Shown: positions 7,314-16,625, counted from the first letter of the stretch. The stretch is DNA of 33,963 nucleotides from Bacteroidales bacterium (GCA_017962175.1 JAGCVU010000182.1:1-33963), one strand, 5' to 3'. Notes: generated by a model not told the origin, from the letters alone. A program made the numbers and translations.

Positions 7314-8672
7314 TTAGAATCCTGCGGGACGTTTGAAAACGAAAATTGAAGGTGCTGTGCTGCCGGCTTTGAGACCAATTTCTTCGCCGTATGAAGATAC
7401 AGGGTCGTTGTTGTTGTCCATGCCTACAAAAATAGCGTTGTCGGTGATGAGGAGAGCCTCAGCCATTCCGTAATCGGCTTTGTAGATGTGTTCTTTGCCG
7501 TTGTTGGAGTATTTGCGGAACGAGTATTGAACTTTCTCCTTGGTTTTCACGTCGATACGAACAACAAGGCAGTTGGCGCGGTCGAGATAATAAACAAATC
7601 CGTTGAGGTATTTCATATCAGAAATGTCGCCGTCGTTTGGCAGCACCACGTCGTCAAAATCGGTATGAAATTCGTTTTTCTTCATATCGTAAGAGAAAAG
7701 TCTGCGGGGTTCGCGCTCCTTGGCAAAGTATACAATGCTGTTTTTAGAGTCTACGCAGAAACCCTCAACACCGGCGTTGGCTGCTCCCCAGCGCGAAAGG
7801 TCGGCTTCGAGTTTGGTAAAATCGGTGGGCATAAGTTCAAACTCGCCCTTCTTGTTTTGCATATACATAAGGTTGTTGGTTTCTTCAGAAACTACAATTT
7901 GGTTGTTGTATACGTCTACAGCCTCAATGTCGCAATCCTCGGTCTTGTAGTCGGGACCTTTGCAACAGAAGCTTACATTAAACTCGCCTGTGGATGTGGT
8001 GTCGAAATAGTAGACGTCGGTAGTCCACGATTTGTCGGCAATACAGATTGTTCTGTCCTTGTAGATAGCAAAACCGCTAAGGTCGAAACGCTGTTTGGGC
8101 ATTTCCACCTCTACCTTGCCGAGCATATAAATGCTTTTGGGGTGAAGAAGTTCTAATTGAGGGGTGGTGTTGTCTTGGTTGGCAAGCTGCAATGCCATCG
8201 AAACTGCGTGCAGAGGCGCATCTGCCAAACCTTGCATATAGAGAGCAACCTGTTCGGGGGTAGCGTCTTTGGTAGATTGAGCAGCTATTTCGTCGGGATA
8301 TACATAAAGGGTTTTATGGTCGGGACTAAGCAGAAAAGCAGAGTTGATAGCACCAGTGGAATCGAGCGCATAAAAAACGTTACCGCCAAATGCTTTGCCA
8401 AACGCCTCCGACATTGGGTGGAGAGTCTGTTTCATTGTTAGCTTCAAAAAGCCTTCGGAGTCGGAAGTGTTGAACGGTAAAGCCTCGCCTTTAACCTTTG
8501 TGCCAATTTTGCCATCTTTGATAATATCCTCTGTAGTAAGACTTTGGATAGTGTCTATTGTGTAAGTTACGGGATATTGGCACGAGAATTTCACGTCTTG
8601 TTTTTTGATTTCTTGACAGCCTGAAAAGATAATTGCAGCGGCTGCAAAGGGGGTCAATAATTTAAATTTCAT
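7314..8672 (-). CDS. SdiA-regulated-like beta-propeller lipoprotein
   Basis: A 452-residue exported lipoprotein. The signal peptide ends in a lipobox Phe-Ser-Gly-Cys with Cys19 as the acylated residue. The C-terminal two thirds show repeated blades with landmark motifs: Phe-Asp-Leu-Ser-Gly, Asp-Ile-Glu-Ala-Val, Gly-Val-Glu-Gly-Phe-Cys-Val-Asp, Ala-Lys-Glu-Arg-Glu-Pro-Arg-Arg, Asp-Ile-Ser-Asp and Met-Ala-Glu-Ala. This Glu-rich pattern is that of the SdiA-regulated/esterase-like phytase propellers. Ligand and enzyme activity are unknown. The N-terminal 150 residues after the signal peptide are not recognised. It is monocistronic and diverges from the M14 peptidase gene across an 80-bp promoter region. 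Confidence 0.75.
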   Translation of the reverse strand: MKFKLLTPFAAAAIIFSGCQEIKKQDVKFSCQYPVTYTIDTIQSLTTEDIIKDGKIGTKVKGEALPFNTSDSEGFLKLTMKQTLHPMSEAFGKAFGGNVFYALDSTGAINSAFLLSPDHKTLYVYPDEIAAQSTKDATPEQVALYMQGLADAPLHAVSMALQLANQDNTTPQLELLHPKSIYMLGKVEVEMPKQRFDLSGFAIYKDRTICIADKSWTTDVYYFDTTSTGEFNVSFCCKGPDYKTEDCDIEAVDVYNNQIVVSEETNNLMYMQNKKGEFELMPTDFTKLEADLSRWGAANAGVEGFCVDSKNSIVYFAKEREPRRLFSYDMKKNEFHTDFDDVVLPNDGDISDMKYLNGFVYYLDRANCLVVRIDVKTKEKVQYSFRKYSNNGKEHIYKADYGMAEALLITDNAIFVGMDNNNDPVSSYGEEIGLKAGSTAPSIFVFKRPAGF

Positions 8673-8723
8673 ATTAATAATGTGTTTTATTTATAATGTG
8701 TTATATAATTTACAAAAAAAGTA

Positions 8724-8731
8724 TATATTTG
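8724..8731 (+). promoter_or_regulatory. -7 element of the M14 peptidase operon
   Basis: TATATTTG matches TAnnTTTG and lies 21 bases before the ATG at 8753, giving a very short leader. No clear -33 box is seen. Confidence 0.6.
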
Positions 8732-8752
8732 TAAAAAATTTTTGACCGTAAT

Positions 8753-9928
8753 ATGCAACGCAAAAGTAGTAATAATTACGAAAGTTACAATAATTTTTTT
8801 GAGGCAAAACTTCCTTGTAGAAAGTTTTTGTACGATGATATTTTGCCCGTGCTTCAACGCCATAAAACTAAGTTTAAAGTTAATTTAGAAGGGTTTTCGG
8901 TGCTTGGGCGCGATATAAAGTCGTATACTATTGGCAGTGGAAAAACTGTTGTGTTGCTTTGGAGTCAGATGCACGGCAATGAGCCTGTGTCAACGTTGGC
9001 ATTGCTTGATGTGATGAATTATTTAGAAACAGTTAATGCGCTTCCATTGCTCAAAAGCCTAACAGTGTGTGCATTGCCATTGCTCAATCCCGATGGAAAC
9101 GAAATGTTTTGCCGTCGTAATGCTATGGGCATCGACCTCAATCGCGATGCAATACGGTTGACAGCTCCAGAATCGCAGATACTCAAAGGTTTATATGATA
9201 GAATAAAACCTCAGGTGGCGTTTAATATGCACGATCAAGAGCAATATTACACCACATTGCCCGAGAGAAAACAAACAATGATTTCGTTTCTTGCGCCAAA
9301 ATATAATGTAGAAGGCGATATTAACGACAATCGACGCACAGCAATGCAGTTAATCTCAGTGGCACAGGATTTTATAAAACCCATTGCCGAAGGTTGCATT
9401 GCCAAATATAGCGATAGTTTTATGCCAAACGCTTTTGGCGATAATATGCAGTTGTGGGGTGCGTCTACAATACTTGTGGAATGTGGTTCTGCACCAAACG
9501 ACCCCGAACGTTTGCAACCTCGACGTGCCGCCGCTCTTGCTATTATTCGTATGTTAAAATCCATAGCCTCAAAAGATTACGCTAATATTGACATAAATCA
9601 ATATCATGCAATCCCCAATAATATTAGGGATAACACATTCGACTTGAAAATCAACAATATAGAAATACATCTGCCAAGTCAAGGTGCATTTAGAGCCGAC
9701 ATTGGCATAAGACGTTACAAAGGAGCTGATTTTGAAGATTTTGCCGATTTTAGCACCGAATATCATGTGGAAGGTTTTGGTGACCTTTCGCAATATGGCG
9801 GAATCAAGGTTTTTGACGGTTCAGAATGTGCCATCAAATTAAATAAAGGTGTAAAAATTGGCGACATACCAGATTATACGATACTACTCAATAATGGAAC
9901 GCAAGTTTCTATAAATCAATTATATTGA
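8753..9928 (+). CDS. M14-family zinc carboxypeptidase-like protein
   Basis: A 391-residue protein with the M14 metallopeptidase core. Zinc ligands are His74 and Glu77 in His-Gly-Asn-Glu, with His160 in Asn-Met-His-Asp-Gln as the third. Asn130-Arg131 in Asp-Leu-Asn-Arg-Asp match the substrate carboxylate site, and Glu243 in Leu-Val-Glu-Cys-Gly is the likely catalytic base. There is no signal peptide, so it should act in the cytoplasm, perhaps on short or peptidoglycan-derived peptides. About 130 residues after the catalytic Glu form an extra C-terminal domain I cannot name. It is the first gene of a five-gene run ending with ubiE and porT; the next gene starts 10 bases later. Confidence 0.88.
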   Translation: MQRKSSNNYESYNNFFEAKLPCRKFLYDDILPVLQRHKTKFKVNLEGFSVLGRDIKSYTIGSGKTVVLLWSQMHGNEPVSTLALLDVMNYLETVNALPLLKSLTVCALPLLNPDGNEMFCRRNAMGIDLNRDAIRLTAPESQILKGLYDRIKPQVAFNMHDQEQYYTTLPERKQTMISFLAPKYNVEGDINDNRRTAMQLISVAQDFIKPIAEGCIAKYSDSFMPNAFGDNMQLWGASTILVECGSAPNDPERLQPRRAAALAIIRMLKSIASKDYANIDINQYHAIPNNIRDNTFDLKINNIEIHLPSQGAFRADIGIRRYKGADFEDFADFSTEYHVEGFGDLSQYGGIKVFDGSECAIKLNKGVKIGDIPDYTILLNNGTQVSINQLY

Positions 9929-9938
9929 CGTTACAATT

Positions 9939-11006
9939 ATGGAAGAACAAAAAAAGCAAGATACTCCCAAAGATCGCAATCCCTTTGCCGAGCACGAACT
10001 CAGCGAGGAAGACCGCAGAATGTTGATCAAAAACTATTTTAAGATAAACCATGTGGAATTTCCATCGCTCACATCGGGACATGCGTTGTTGGCATATGCC
10101 GGCACTTTGATGGGATTGATTATGATTTTTTACCTCAAAAATGCTGTGCCTACTGTGCTTGTGAGCCTTTCGTGCTTTGTATTTGCATTTTGGCATTACT
10201 ATAGGTTTATAATGCCGTATCTTACTCAGAAAAAGATATTTGCTCAGCGTCCTACTGAAGAACAGATGATGGCGTGGCTTATCAGAGATCTTAAAGATTA
10301 TGTAAAACCTAAGTCGATAACCACTCTCGGACTCAATATGAGCGATGTTCGTCCCGAAAATTTTATTATCATTCCTGTGCCTGTGTATTGGGGCGTTCCC
10401 GGAATAGATTCTGAGAATATACAACGTCAGGGCAATTCTGACGGCACATATCTCTATTCGGTGTGGCGTGTGCAGATTCTGGTGCTTACTATGCACTATA
10501 TCAGTCTGTATAAATGCAACTACAATTGGTTAGACAATACCATTTCAAGTGTGTCTACCAATGAATTTTATTTTTCCGACATCACTTCCATTCGTAACGA
10601 TATGCGCGAGATAGAGCACAACTTTATCGACAACGAAGAACAGCCAATTGGCGGCGGTATGGTGTTTAATGTGGCCAATGTGTCGGGCGAAAATATTTCG
10701 GTGATTAGCGAGATACCATCGTTGCAAGGTCCTAAGCAAGTGGCTGTTAACCTTGAATATATTATCACCTTGCTGCGAATGATATTGCGCAACCGTCGTT
10801 TTGGAATAACTCGCGAGGTAGAACCCGAAAAAGAGGAGGAAAACAACCCCGAAGTTCGTCCCGGTCAGCAGCAAGACCCCGAACAGCATGTTTACGACGT
10901 GCAGCAGCGCAATTTCGACATAGAGCAAAAAGGAGCTTTGTATTCAGATCAGCAGTTCGGAACTGATAAGGATATGGAACAGATTTGGAAAAATGCCGTT
11001 AAATAG
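9939..11006 (+). CDS. Two-helix membrane protein of unknown function
   Basis: A 355-residue protein I do not recognise. A charged N-terminus of about 45 residues is followed by two predicted membrane helices (about 48-66 and 69-88) forming a hairpin. A large cytoplasmic part (about 95-300) and a Glu/Gln/Pro-rich, low-complexity tail (about 290-355) follow. No catalytic motif is seen. The gene lies 10 bases after the M14 peptidase and 37 bases before the next gene, so it is part of the same operon. Confidence 0.7.
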   Translation: MEEQKKQDTPKDRNPFAEHELSEEDRRMLIKNYFKINHVEFPSLTSGHALLAYAGTLMGLIMIFYLKNAVPTVLVSLSCFVFAFWHYYRFIMPYLTQKKIFAQRPTEEQMMAWLIRDLKDYVKPKSITTLGLNMSDVRPENFIIIPVPVYWGVPGIDSENIQRQGNSDGTYLYSVWRVQILVLTMHYISLYKCNYNWLDNTISSVSTNEFYFSDITSIRNDMREIEHNFIDNEEQPIGGGMVFNVANVSGENISVISEIPSLQGPKQVAVNLEYIITLLRMILRNRRFGITREVEPEKEEENNPEVRPGQQQDPEQHVYDVQQRNFDIEQKGALYSDQQFGTDKDMEQIWKNAVK

Positions 11007-11043
11007 TGATATATTGTAAATGATAGATTTAATTAAACGTACT

Positions 11044-11673
11044 ATGAAAAAATTATTTGTAATTACCCTGTGCACCGTTTTTACGGCTTTTGGGGCAGCT
11101 GCTCAAGAATCTTACGAAATTTTGGCCAAGTCGGATTCTATCATTAATGTGTTCGACAAGGCATTAAAAAATGTTAAATATGAAAAAACCGAGCTGGTAA
11201 GCTTCGGCGACAATTTCTATTTTGACGAAGAGCTGTGCGATACTTTTTTGTTGGAAAACACCAACGATTTCAAGTTTTTGCGCAGCAAGGAGAAAAACGG
11301 CTATGCATTGTTTGAGTATTACACCGGAAGAATATACAACAACAAAAACGAGGAAAAAACTGTTTACTATTTTTATAATCACAAATTGCTGTTGACTTGC
11401 AATTCGTATTACACCAAAGAGTACGACCCCGACAATGCCCTTGAAGAGGTGGGCTACTTTTTCACCTTTGAGGAGAAACGTATGGTATTTGGCGACAACG
11501 GCAAACCGTGGGGCTACATTGTGCGCGATGGAGAGGGTAACTCTAAACAAACCGACATGCGCAAAATTCAGTTTTCAAAAATCGACATCAACCGAATTAT
11601 TTACGATAAAAATATGTTTGAAACAATCGGTATGCGCCTGATGGATGGCGAAATCGATTTTCTCTATTATTAG
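11044..11673 (+). CDS. Exported protein of unknown function
   Basis: I choose the ATG at 11044 over the in-frame one at 11020, because it starts directly with a typical signal peptide: Met-Lys-Lys, a hydrophobic core, then Ala-Ala-Ala-Gln with likely cleavage after Gln20. The mature protein of about 190 residues is rich in Tyr, Phe and charged residues and has no Cys lipobox. It has alternating short beta-like segments and no motif I can assign. Its stop codon is three bases before the ubiE start, so the two are likely co-translated. It is probably a periplasmic or outer-membrane-associated protein. Confidence 0.7.
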   Translation: MKKLFVITLCTVFTAFGAAAQESYEILAKSDSIINVFDKALKNVKYEKTELVSFGDNFYFDEELCDTFLLENTNDFKFLRSKEKNGYALFEYYTGRIYNNKNEEKTVYYFYNHKLLLTCNSYYTKEYDPDNALEEVGYFFTFEEKRMVFGDNGKPWGYIVRDGEGNSKQTDMRKIQFSKIDINRIIYDKNMFETIGMRLMDGEIDFLYY

Positions 11674-11676
11674 ACA

Positions 11677-12402
11677 ATGGAAGTAAGACCATACGCCGAC
11701 AGCGACAAGAGCAAGCGCGAGCAAGTGGAGATGATGTTTGACAATATCGCTCCAAAATACGACCTTTTGAATCACTCACTCACTGCCGGTATCGACCGAA
11801 TCTGGCGCAGAAAAGCTATTAAGATAGCTGCGCAAAACAATCCTAAAAACCTTTTGGACATTGCCGCCGGCACAGGCGACTTTACTATTTTGGAAGCTAA
11901 GCGTACCAATGCCACTGAAATTATTGGTATAGACATTTCGCAAAATATGCTCAACGTGGCTGTAGAAAAGGCTCGTCGCGCCAAACTCGACAATAAAATT
12001 AAGTTTCTTAAGGCGGATTCGCTCTCTATGCCATTTGCCGACAATACTTTTGATGCTGCCACTGTGGGATTTGGAGTGAGAAATTTTGCCGACATACCTG
12101 CAGGACTTACTGAAATTCTCCGTGTGCTTAAACCCGGCGGACGACTTGTGGTACTGGAACTTAGCGAACCGTCGAATCCTTTGGTTAAAGGAGTTTTTGG
12201 TTTTTATTTTCACAAGATTCTTCCTGTGGCAGGCAAAATCGTTTCTAAAGATAGTAGTGCTTACAAATATTTGCCCGAGAGTGTTGACCATTTTCCTTAC
12301 GGCGAAAGATTTGTGAATATTATGAAAACTTGCGGATATAAAAACACCCATTTGAAGTGGCTCAGTTGCGGTATCGCTGCCATTTATTGGGGTGAAAAAT
12401 AG
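11677..12402 (+). CDS. ubiE: Demethylmenaquinone C-methyltransferase UbiE/MenG
   Basis: A 241-residue class I SAM methyltransferase of the UbiE/MenG family, normal in length. It shows the N-terminal Phe-Asp-x-Ile-Ala-x-x-Tyr-Asp-x-x-Asn-His family signature (residues 21-33), SAM motif I Asp-Ile-Ala-Ala-Gly-Thr-Gly-Asp-Phe (61-69) and the Gly-Val-Arg-Asn-Phe motif. It catalyses the last step of menaquinone synthesis, and in an anaerobic Bacteroidota menaquinone rather than ubiquinone is the expected product. It is followed 87 bases later by porT; I recall a ubiE-porT neighbourhood from other Bacteroidota. Confidence 0.95.
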   Translation: MEVRPYADSDKSKREQVEMMFDNIAPKYDLLNHSLTAGIDRIWRRKAIKIAAQNNPKNLLDIAAGTGDFTILEAKRTNATEIIGIDISQNMLNVAVEKARRAKLDNKIKFLKADSLSMPFADNTFDAATVGFGVRNFADIPAGLTEILRVLKPGGRLVVLELSEPSNPLVKGVFGFYFHKILPVAGKIVSKDSSAYKYLPESVDHFPYGERFVNIMKTCGYKNTHLKWLSCGIAAIYWGEK

Positions 12403-12489
12403 ATTTCCAAACAAAAATTAACAACTTTTTTAAAATAAAAATCCTTTTTACGGTGTTTATATATAAATGTTGTTGAAATAATTATAAAA

Positions 12490-13194
12490 ATGAGACACCT
12501 TTATATAATAGTACTGTTGATTCTTACCGCAACCGTTGCCAATGCACAGCACAAAGGTATGCGCAATTTGCACGATTATAATAACAAACTTTGCCACTTC
12601 GGTTTTTCGGTGGGCATCAACTATATGACATTCGGCATTACCCAGAGCGACGACTTTTATGATCGTACCGACATCTATGGTATTGAGGCTAAGAAATATA
12701 CAGGTTTTCACGTTGGACCTGTAGCCAATCTTCGACTCAACAGATATTTCGATTTTCGCGTGCTGTTTGACCTTTCGTTTAATCAGCGCGATTTAGTTTA
12801 TTATTACTATCTCGAAAATAGCACCACAGATATTACCACAGAAACTATCAGCATCACAAGTACATTGTTGGAACTACCTGTTCAATTTAAGTATCGTGCC
12901 GAGCGCATGCACAATGTGGCACCTTATCTTATTGCCGGTGGAAATTTAAGATACGACCTTACTGCTGGTAAACCCAAAGAAGGCGAGTTGTCGGTGAAAC
13001 TCAACAAGATAGATCCGTGCATAGAGTGGGGTGGAGGTTTCGACTTCTATCTTCAATATTTCAAGTTTTCAATCGAGTTGAAATACAGCAAGGGAATCCA
13101 AAACTGTTTGCAATACGACGATACAAAATATACTCAGTCTATCAAAGACTTAAAGAGCAACGCTTTTATAGTGTCGTTTCATTTTGAAGGATAA
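12490..13194 (+). CDS. porT: PorT-family outer-membrane beta-barrel protein
   Basis: A 234-residue protein with a signal peptide (cleavage likely after Ala-Asn-Ala-Gln, residue 20) and an outer-membrane barrel pattern: amphipathic strands with Gly/Phe/Tyr, and an aromatic-ended final strand (Phe-Ile-Val-Ser-Phe-His-Phe). Size, the Leu-Pro-Val-Gln-Phe-Lys-Tyr strand and the position after ubiE fit PorT/SprT, a component needed for type IX secretion in Porphyromonas and Flavobacterium. General PorT-family barrels without a T9SS role exist, so the symbol depends on finding the rest of the T9SS in the genome. GldH in this window is supportive but not proof. Confidence 0.72.
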   Translation: MRHLYIIVLLILTATVANAQHKGMRNLHDYNNKLCHFGFSVGINYMTFGITQSDDFYDRTDIYGIEAKKYTGFHVGPVANLRLNRYFDFRVLFDLSFNQRDLVYYYYLENSTTDITTETISITSTLLELPVQFKYRAERMHNVAPYLIAGGNLRYDLTAGKPKEGELSVKLNKIDPCIEWGGGFDFYLQYFKFSIELKYSKGIQNCLQYDDTKYTQSIKDLKSNAFIVSFHFEG

Positions 13195-13218
13195 TACATT
13201 ATTATTTGATAACATAAA

Positions 13219-13253
13219 TAAAAAGGGGAGCGCCGTTTGACGTTCCCCTTTCT
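13219..13253. terminator. Bidirectional terminator between porT and pgk
   Basis: AAAGGGGAGCG (13222-13232) pairs with CGTTCCCCTTT (13241-13251) with one G-T pair. A/T tracts lie on both sides, and it sits between convergent genes, so it can serve both. Confidence 0.82.
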
Positions 13254-13287
13254 TATTATATTCCTTTATGGAATTTGGTCGTTTTTA

Positions 13288-14538
13288 TTATCCACGGATA
13301 GCAACGATGCCGGGAAGTTGTTTGCCTTCCATGTATTCGAGCATAGCGCCGCCGCCGGTAGATACGTAGCTAACTTTGTCGGCAAGACCGTTTTTGTTGA
13401 TAGCTGCTACAGAGTCGCCACCACCGATGAGGGTGAAAGCACCGTTGGCTGTAGCTTTAGCCACTGCCTTAGCGATAGCTGAAGTACCTTTGGCGAATTT
13501 GTCCATCTCGAATACGCCCATAGGACCATTCCAGATAACTGTTTTAGACGAAGTGATAACTTCCTCGAATTTAGCGATAGATTTCTCGGCGATATCCAAG
13601 CCCATCCAGCCTTCGGGAGTTTTGTCAACGTCAGAAACGTTTGTGTTGGCATTAGCGTCGAATTTGTCGGCGTTAACAGCGTCGATAGGAAGATATACCT
13701 TAACACCTTTAGCCTTAGCAAGGTCGAGGATTTCTTTAGCCATATCGAGTTTGTCGGCCTCACAGAGCGAAGCTCCGATTTGACCACCCATAGCTTTGAT
13801 GAATGTGTAGGTCATACCGCCACCGATGATGAGGTTTTGAACGCGGTCGAGAAGGTTTTTGATAACGTTGATTTTGTCAGAAACTTTAGCACCACCCATG
13901 ATAGCTGTGAAAGGTTTCTGAGAATCGTTGAGAACTTTGTCCATAGCTTCGAGCTCCTTGTTGATGAGGAAACCGAACATTTTGTTCTCTTCAGAAAAGC
14001 TGTCGGCGATAACGGCTGTAGAAGCGTGTTTGCGGTGAGCTGTACCGAAAGCGTCGTTTACATAAACGTCAGCGTAAGAAGCGAGTTTTTTAGCAAAGTC
14101 GGCTTGTTTTGTTTTCAATTCTTTTTTAGCGGCGTCGTAAGCGGGATCGTCTTTTTCGATACCTCTGGGTTTGCCTTCTTCCTCAGCGTAGAAACGGAGG
14201 TTTTCGAGAAGAAGGATTTCGCCGTTTTTCAAAGCCTTAGCCTCAGCATCAGCGTTTGCGCAGTCGGCAGCAAACTTGATAGGTCCGAGGTATTTTTCGA
14301 TAGCGGGGATAATCTGTTTGAGCGAGAATTGGGGATCGGGGTTCTTTTTAGGACGACCCATGTGGCTCATAAGAATAGCGCAGCCGCCGTCTTCGATAAT
14401 TTTCTTGATAGTGGGAAGGGCACCACGGATACGGGTGTCGTCTGATACTTCGTGAGTCTCTTTGTTCAAAGGAACGTTAAAGTCAACACGTACAATAACT
14501 TTCTTGCCTTTGAAATTGTAATTATCAATTTTTTGCAT
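13288..14538 (-). CDS. pgk: Phosphoglycerate kinase
   Basis: A complete phosphoglycerate kinase of 416 residues, the cytoplasmic glycolytic enzyme that transfers phosphate between 1,3-bisphosphoglycerate and ADP. The family signature Val-Arg-Val-Asp-Phe-Asn-Val-Pro-Leu is near the N-terminus (about 16-24). Ser-His-Met-Gly-Arg-Pro and Leu-Glu-Asn-Leu-Arg-Phe follow, with the Ala-Phe-Gly-x-Ala-His-Arg segment and the C-terminal nucleotide-binding Gly-Gly-Gly-Asp-Ser and Ser-Thr-Gly-Gly-Gly-Ala loops. Codon use is strongly biased as in nifJ, fitting high expression. It is monocistronic. Confidence 0.98.
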   Translation of the reverse strand: MQKIDNYNFKGKKVIVRVDFNVPLNKETHEVSDDTRIRGALPTIKKIIEDGGCAILMSHMGRPKKNPDPQFSLKQIIPAIEKYLGPIKFAADCANADAEAKALKNGEILLLENLRFYAEEEGKPRGIEKDDPAYDAAKKELKTKQADFAKKLASYADVYVNDAFGTAHRKHASTAVIADSFSEENKMFGFLINKELEAMDKVLNDSQKPFTAIMGGAKVSDKINVIKNLLDRVQNLIIGGGMTYTFIKAMGGQIGASLCEADKLDMAKEILDLAKAKGVKVYLPIDAVNADKFDANANTNVSDVDKTPEGWMGLDIAEKSIAKFEEVITSSKTVIWNGPMGVFEMDKFAKGTSAIAKAVAKATANGAFTLIGGGDSVAAINKNGLADKVSYVSTGGGAMLEYMEGKQLPGIVAIRG

Positions 14539-14588
14539 TATTATATTGTTTTAATGTTTGTTAATAAAATCCGTTTCTATATTTTTTG

Positions 14589-14596
14589 CAAATATA
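14589..14596 (-). promoter_or_regulatory. -7 element of pgk
   Basis: On the minus strand this reads TATATTTG, a full consensus match, about 50 bases before the pgk ATG. A minus-strand TTTG at 14620-14623 may be the -33 box, at a somewhat long spacing of 23. Confidence 0.65.
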
Positions 14597-14695
14597 GTGA
14601 TTTCTGCCCTAATATTGTTCAAAAATAATGTTAATTCCGGCGATTTTTTTTGCATTTTTTCATTTTTTTGTGTACGCCGATAAAAATAATTTCGC

Positions 14696-14703
14696 TATAT
14701 TTG
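14696..14703 (+). promoter_or_regulatory. -7 element of the histidine kinase gene
   Basis: TATATTTG matches the consensus. The inferred transcript starts near 14710, just after an in-frame TAA at 14710-14712 and before the GTG at 14728. Confidence 0.6.
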
Positions 14704-14727
14704 TATTTGTAAGATACAATTTCACCT

Positions 14728-16356
14728 GTGGCTGCAATAAACTACATATCAGACAACTCAATAATGCTTGGGGGATGCGTGGCATACGATAGTTCGGTGC
14801 CCGTTTCTCAGTGTTCGGATGTTGCCGATAGTTTTTTGCAGTTGGTAGTGTCGTCAGATTCCGTTCTTCTTATAACAAGTTTTACCACAGGCGATTTGGT
14901 GGCAGTGTCGATGTCGGGCAAGATGAGCCGACCTGTCAACAATGGTTTTCGCCACACTTATCATCTTTTAGGTTCGATTGGAAAGCATTTTATCAATGTT
15001 GGATTAAAGGATTCAATGCTCGTAACTCTAACCGATGGTTCGCTCTGCATCATTATTCCGATAGTGTTTAATGGCACTACCATTGCTGTGGAGTTTATCG
15101 ACGGATTCAAAATAGCTGAAATCACTTGTTTGTCGCCTCAGGGTGAAAACACATTTGACCATCATACTCTTAAACGTTTGGGAAAATGGGCTTGCAACAT
15201 TGGCTCGCAAATTCTCCGTCGTGCAAGTGCTTATTTTGAAAACAAGTCACCAAAATTATCACACGATTCGTTTTACATCAATAGTGTGCTCAATTATTCG
15301 CGTGTGCATGAGTATTTAGACAATCTTTATAGTCCGTGTTACGATTACGACTTTATTTCCGGAAGTTGGAATTGTAGTCGCAAGGTGAAATCTATACTCG
15401 GCATCGACGACAGTTATAAATACGATTTCTCGGGATTGTTGGGATTGTTTGCTCGCGAATCGAAAGTGGCGGCATACAAATATTTTACAAGTGTTCTTGA
15501 AGGTAGGTTTGATGAAGTAGATATTGAATTAGAAGTAATTCGCCCTGTTGACGGGGTGTCGTGCTGGATTAATATTAAAGGAAGTCTTATCACAGGCAAC
15601 GATGGCGAAATTGTGAAAATATTCGGTTCTATTTCGGATATTACTTTGTATAAACAGACTCAGTTTAGATTAAAGGCCGAGATTGACGAGCGTACCAAAC
15701 TTATGGGTATAATCGGTCACGATCTTAGAAATCCGTTTAATGCCATTATAGGTTTTTCGGATATGCTCTCGAAGGTTCTTAGTCAGCAGCGTTACAATGA
15801 TGCACTTGAATACGCACGCATAATGCGCGACTCTGCTTCACGAGGCTACGAAATATTGGTAAATCTTTTAGACTATTCTAAATGCGTTTCTGGTATTGTT
15901 AAGATGCACATATCAGATTTTGACCTCGGCGATGTGGTTGACGGTGTGATAAGTCTTGTAAGATTGATGGCCGACAACAAAAATATCACTATATATAATA
16001 ATGTGTTGAGCGGAACAGAACTGCGAGCCGACTCTACAATGATTTCTACCATTTTGCGCAATTTGATATCTAATGCTGTGAAATTTTGCTACAGCGGCGG
16101 TTCGGTAGGAGTGGAGGTGTCCGACGAGGCTGACGGCAAAAAACGAATAAGCGTTTGGGACACCGGCGTAGTGATACCTATTGAAACTGTTGCTCGTATT
16201 ATGAATGCTCGCGAAGTGGCATCAACACATGGTACCAAAGGCGAAACCGGCACAGGATTGGGACTTCAACTATGTGCCAATTTTCTTGCTCTGCACAATA
16301 GCCGTCTTCAGGTTACGAGCAACGAGGAAAAAACAGTGTTTTCGTTTGTAATTTGA
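14728..16356 (+). CDS. PAS-domain sensor histidine kinase
   Basis: A 542-residue soluble sensor kinase. The start is GTG at 14728; an in-frame stop lies 18 bases upstream, and ATG at 14764 is the alternative (530 residues). The first about 180 residues are not recognised and have no membrane helix. A PAS/PAC domain spans about 195-305. The HisKA H-box Gly-His-Asp-Leu-Arg-Asn-Pro has His331 as phosphoacceptor. The ATPase domain has N-box Asn445/Asn449, an Asp-Thr-Gly G1 box and a Gly-Thr-Gly-Leu-Gly-Leu G2 box. In G1 the usual second Gly (Asp-x-Gly-x-Gly) is replaced by Val. No response regulator lies next to it, so it is an orphan kinase with unknown signal and partner. Confidence 0.88.
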   Translation: MAAINYISDNSIMLGGCVAYDSSVPVSQCSDVADSFLQLVVSSDSVLLITSFTTGDLVAVSMSGKMSRPVNNGFRHTYHLLGSIGKHFINVGLKDSMLVTLTDGSLCIIIPIVFNGTTIAVEFIDGFKIAEITCLSPQGENTFDHHTLKRLGKWACNIGSQILRRASAYFENKSPKLSHDSFYINSVLNYSRVHEYLDNLYSPCYDYDFISGSWNCSRKVKSILGIDDSYKYDFSGLLGLFARESKVAAYKYFTSVLEGRFDEVDIELEVIRPVDGVSCWINIKGSLITGNDGEIVKIFGSISDITLYKQTQFRLKAEIDERTKLMGIIGHDLRNPFNAIIGFSDMLSKVLSQQRYNDALEYARIMRDSASRGYEILVNLLDYSKCVSGIVKMHISDFDLGDVVDGVISLVRLMADNKNITIYNNVLSGTELRADSTMISTILRNLISNAVKFCYSGGSVGVEVSDEADGKKRISVWDTGVVIPIETVARIMNAREVASTHGTKGETGTGLGLQLCANFLALHNSRLQVTSNEEKTVFSFVI

Positions 16357-16384
16357 CTTTTCATTATTTAAGTTTTTTAGTATA

Positions 16385-16427
16385 ACAAAAAAAAGCCGCG
16401 CGTAATCTCTACGGGCGGCTTTTCCTT
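16385..16427 (+). terminator. Terminator after the histidine kinase gene
   Basis: AAAAGCCGC (16391-16399) pairs with GCGGCTTTT (16415-16423), and the stem continues with CGTA/TACG past one mismatch. A-tracts before it and T-rich sequence after it could let it act in both directions. Confidence 0.82.
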
Positions 16428-16625
16428 TTACTCTAACCTATTAATACTTAAATCAATACTTTTAAACGATGTGCAAAATTATATCGTTAATAAATGTTGA
16501 CCTAATATTTATGTTACAGATAACTTTTAATACGTTTCAAGTAAAAGAAAAATCGTTTGTTTCATAGCCTCTTTTGTGTGTTTCATCGAAAAAAAATGAT
16601 GTTACATTTTTTTGATGACGTTACA

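Noticed and set aside
7488..8156. 222-residue plus-strand frame inside the propeller lipoprotein gene
   Set aside because: Antisense to a gene with signal peptide and propeller motifs; no independent support.
13780..14445. 221-residue plus-strand frame inside pgk
   Set aside because: Antisense shadow of the codon-biased pgk gene; no promoter and no recognisable domain.
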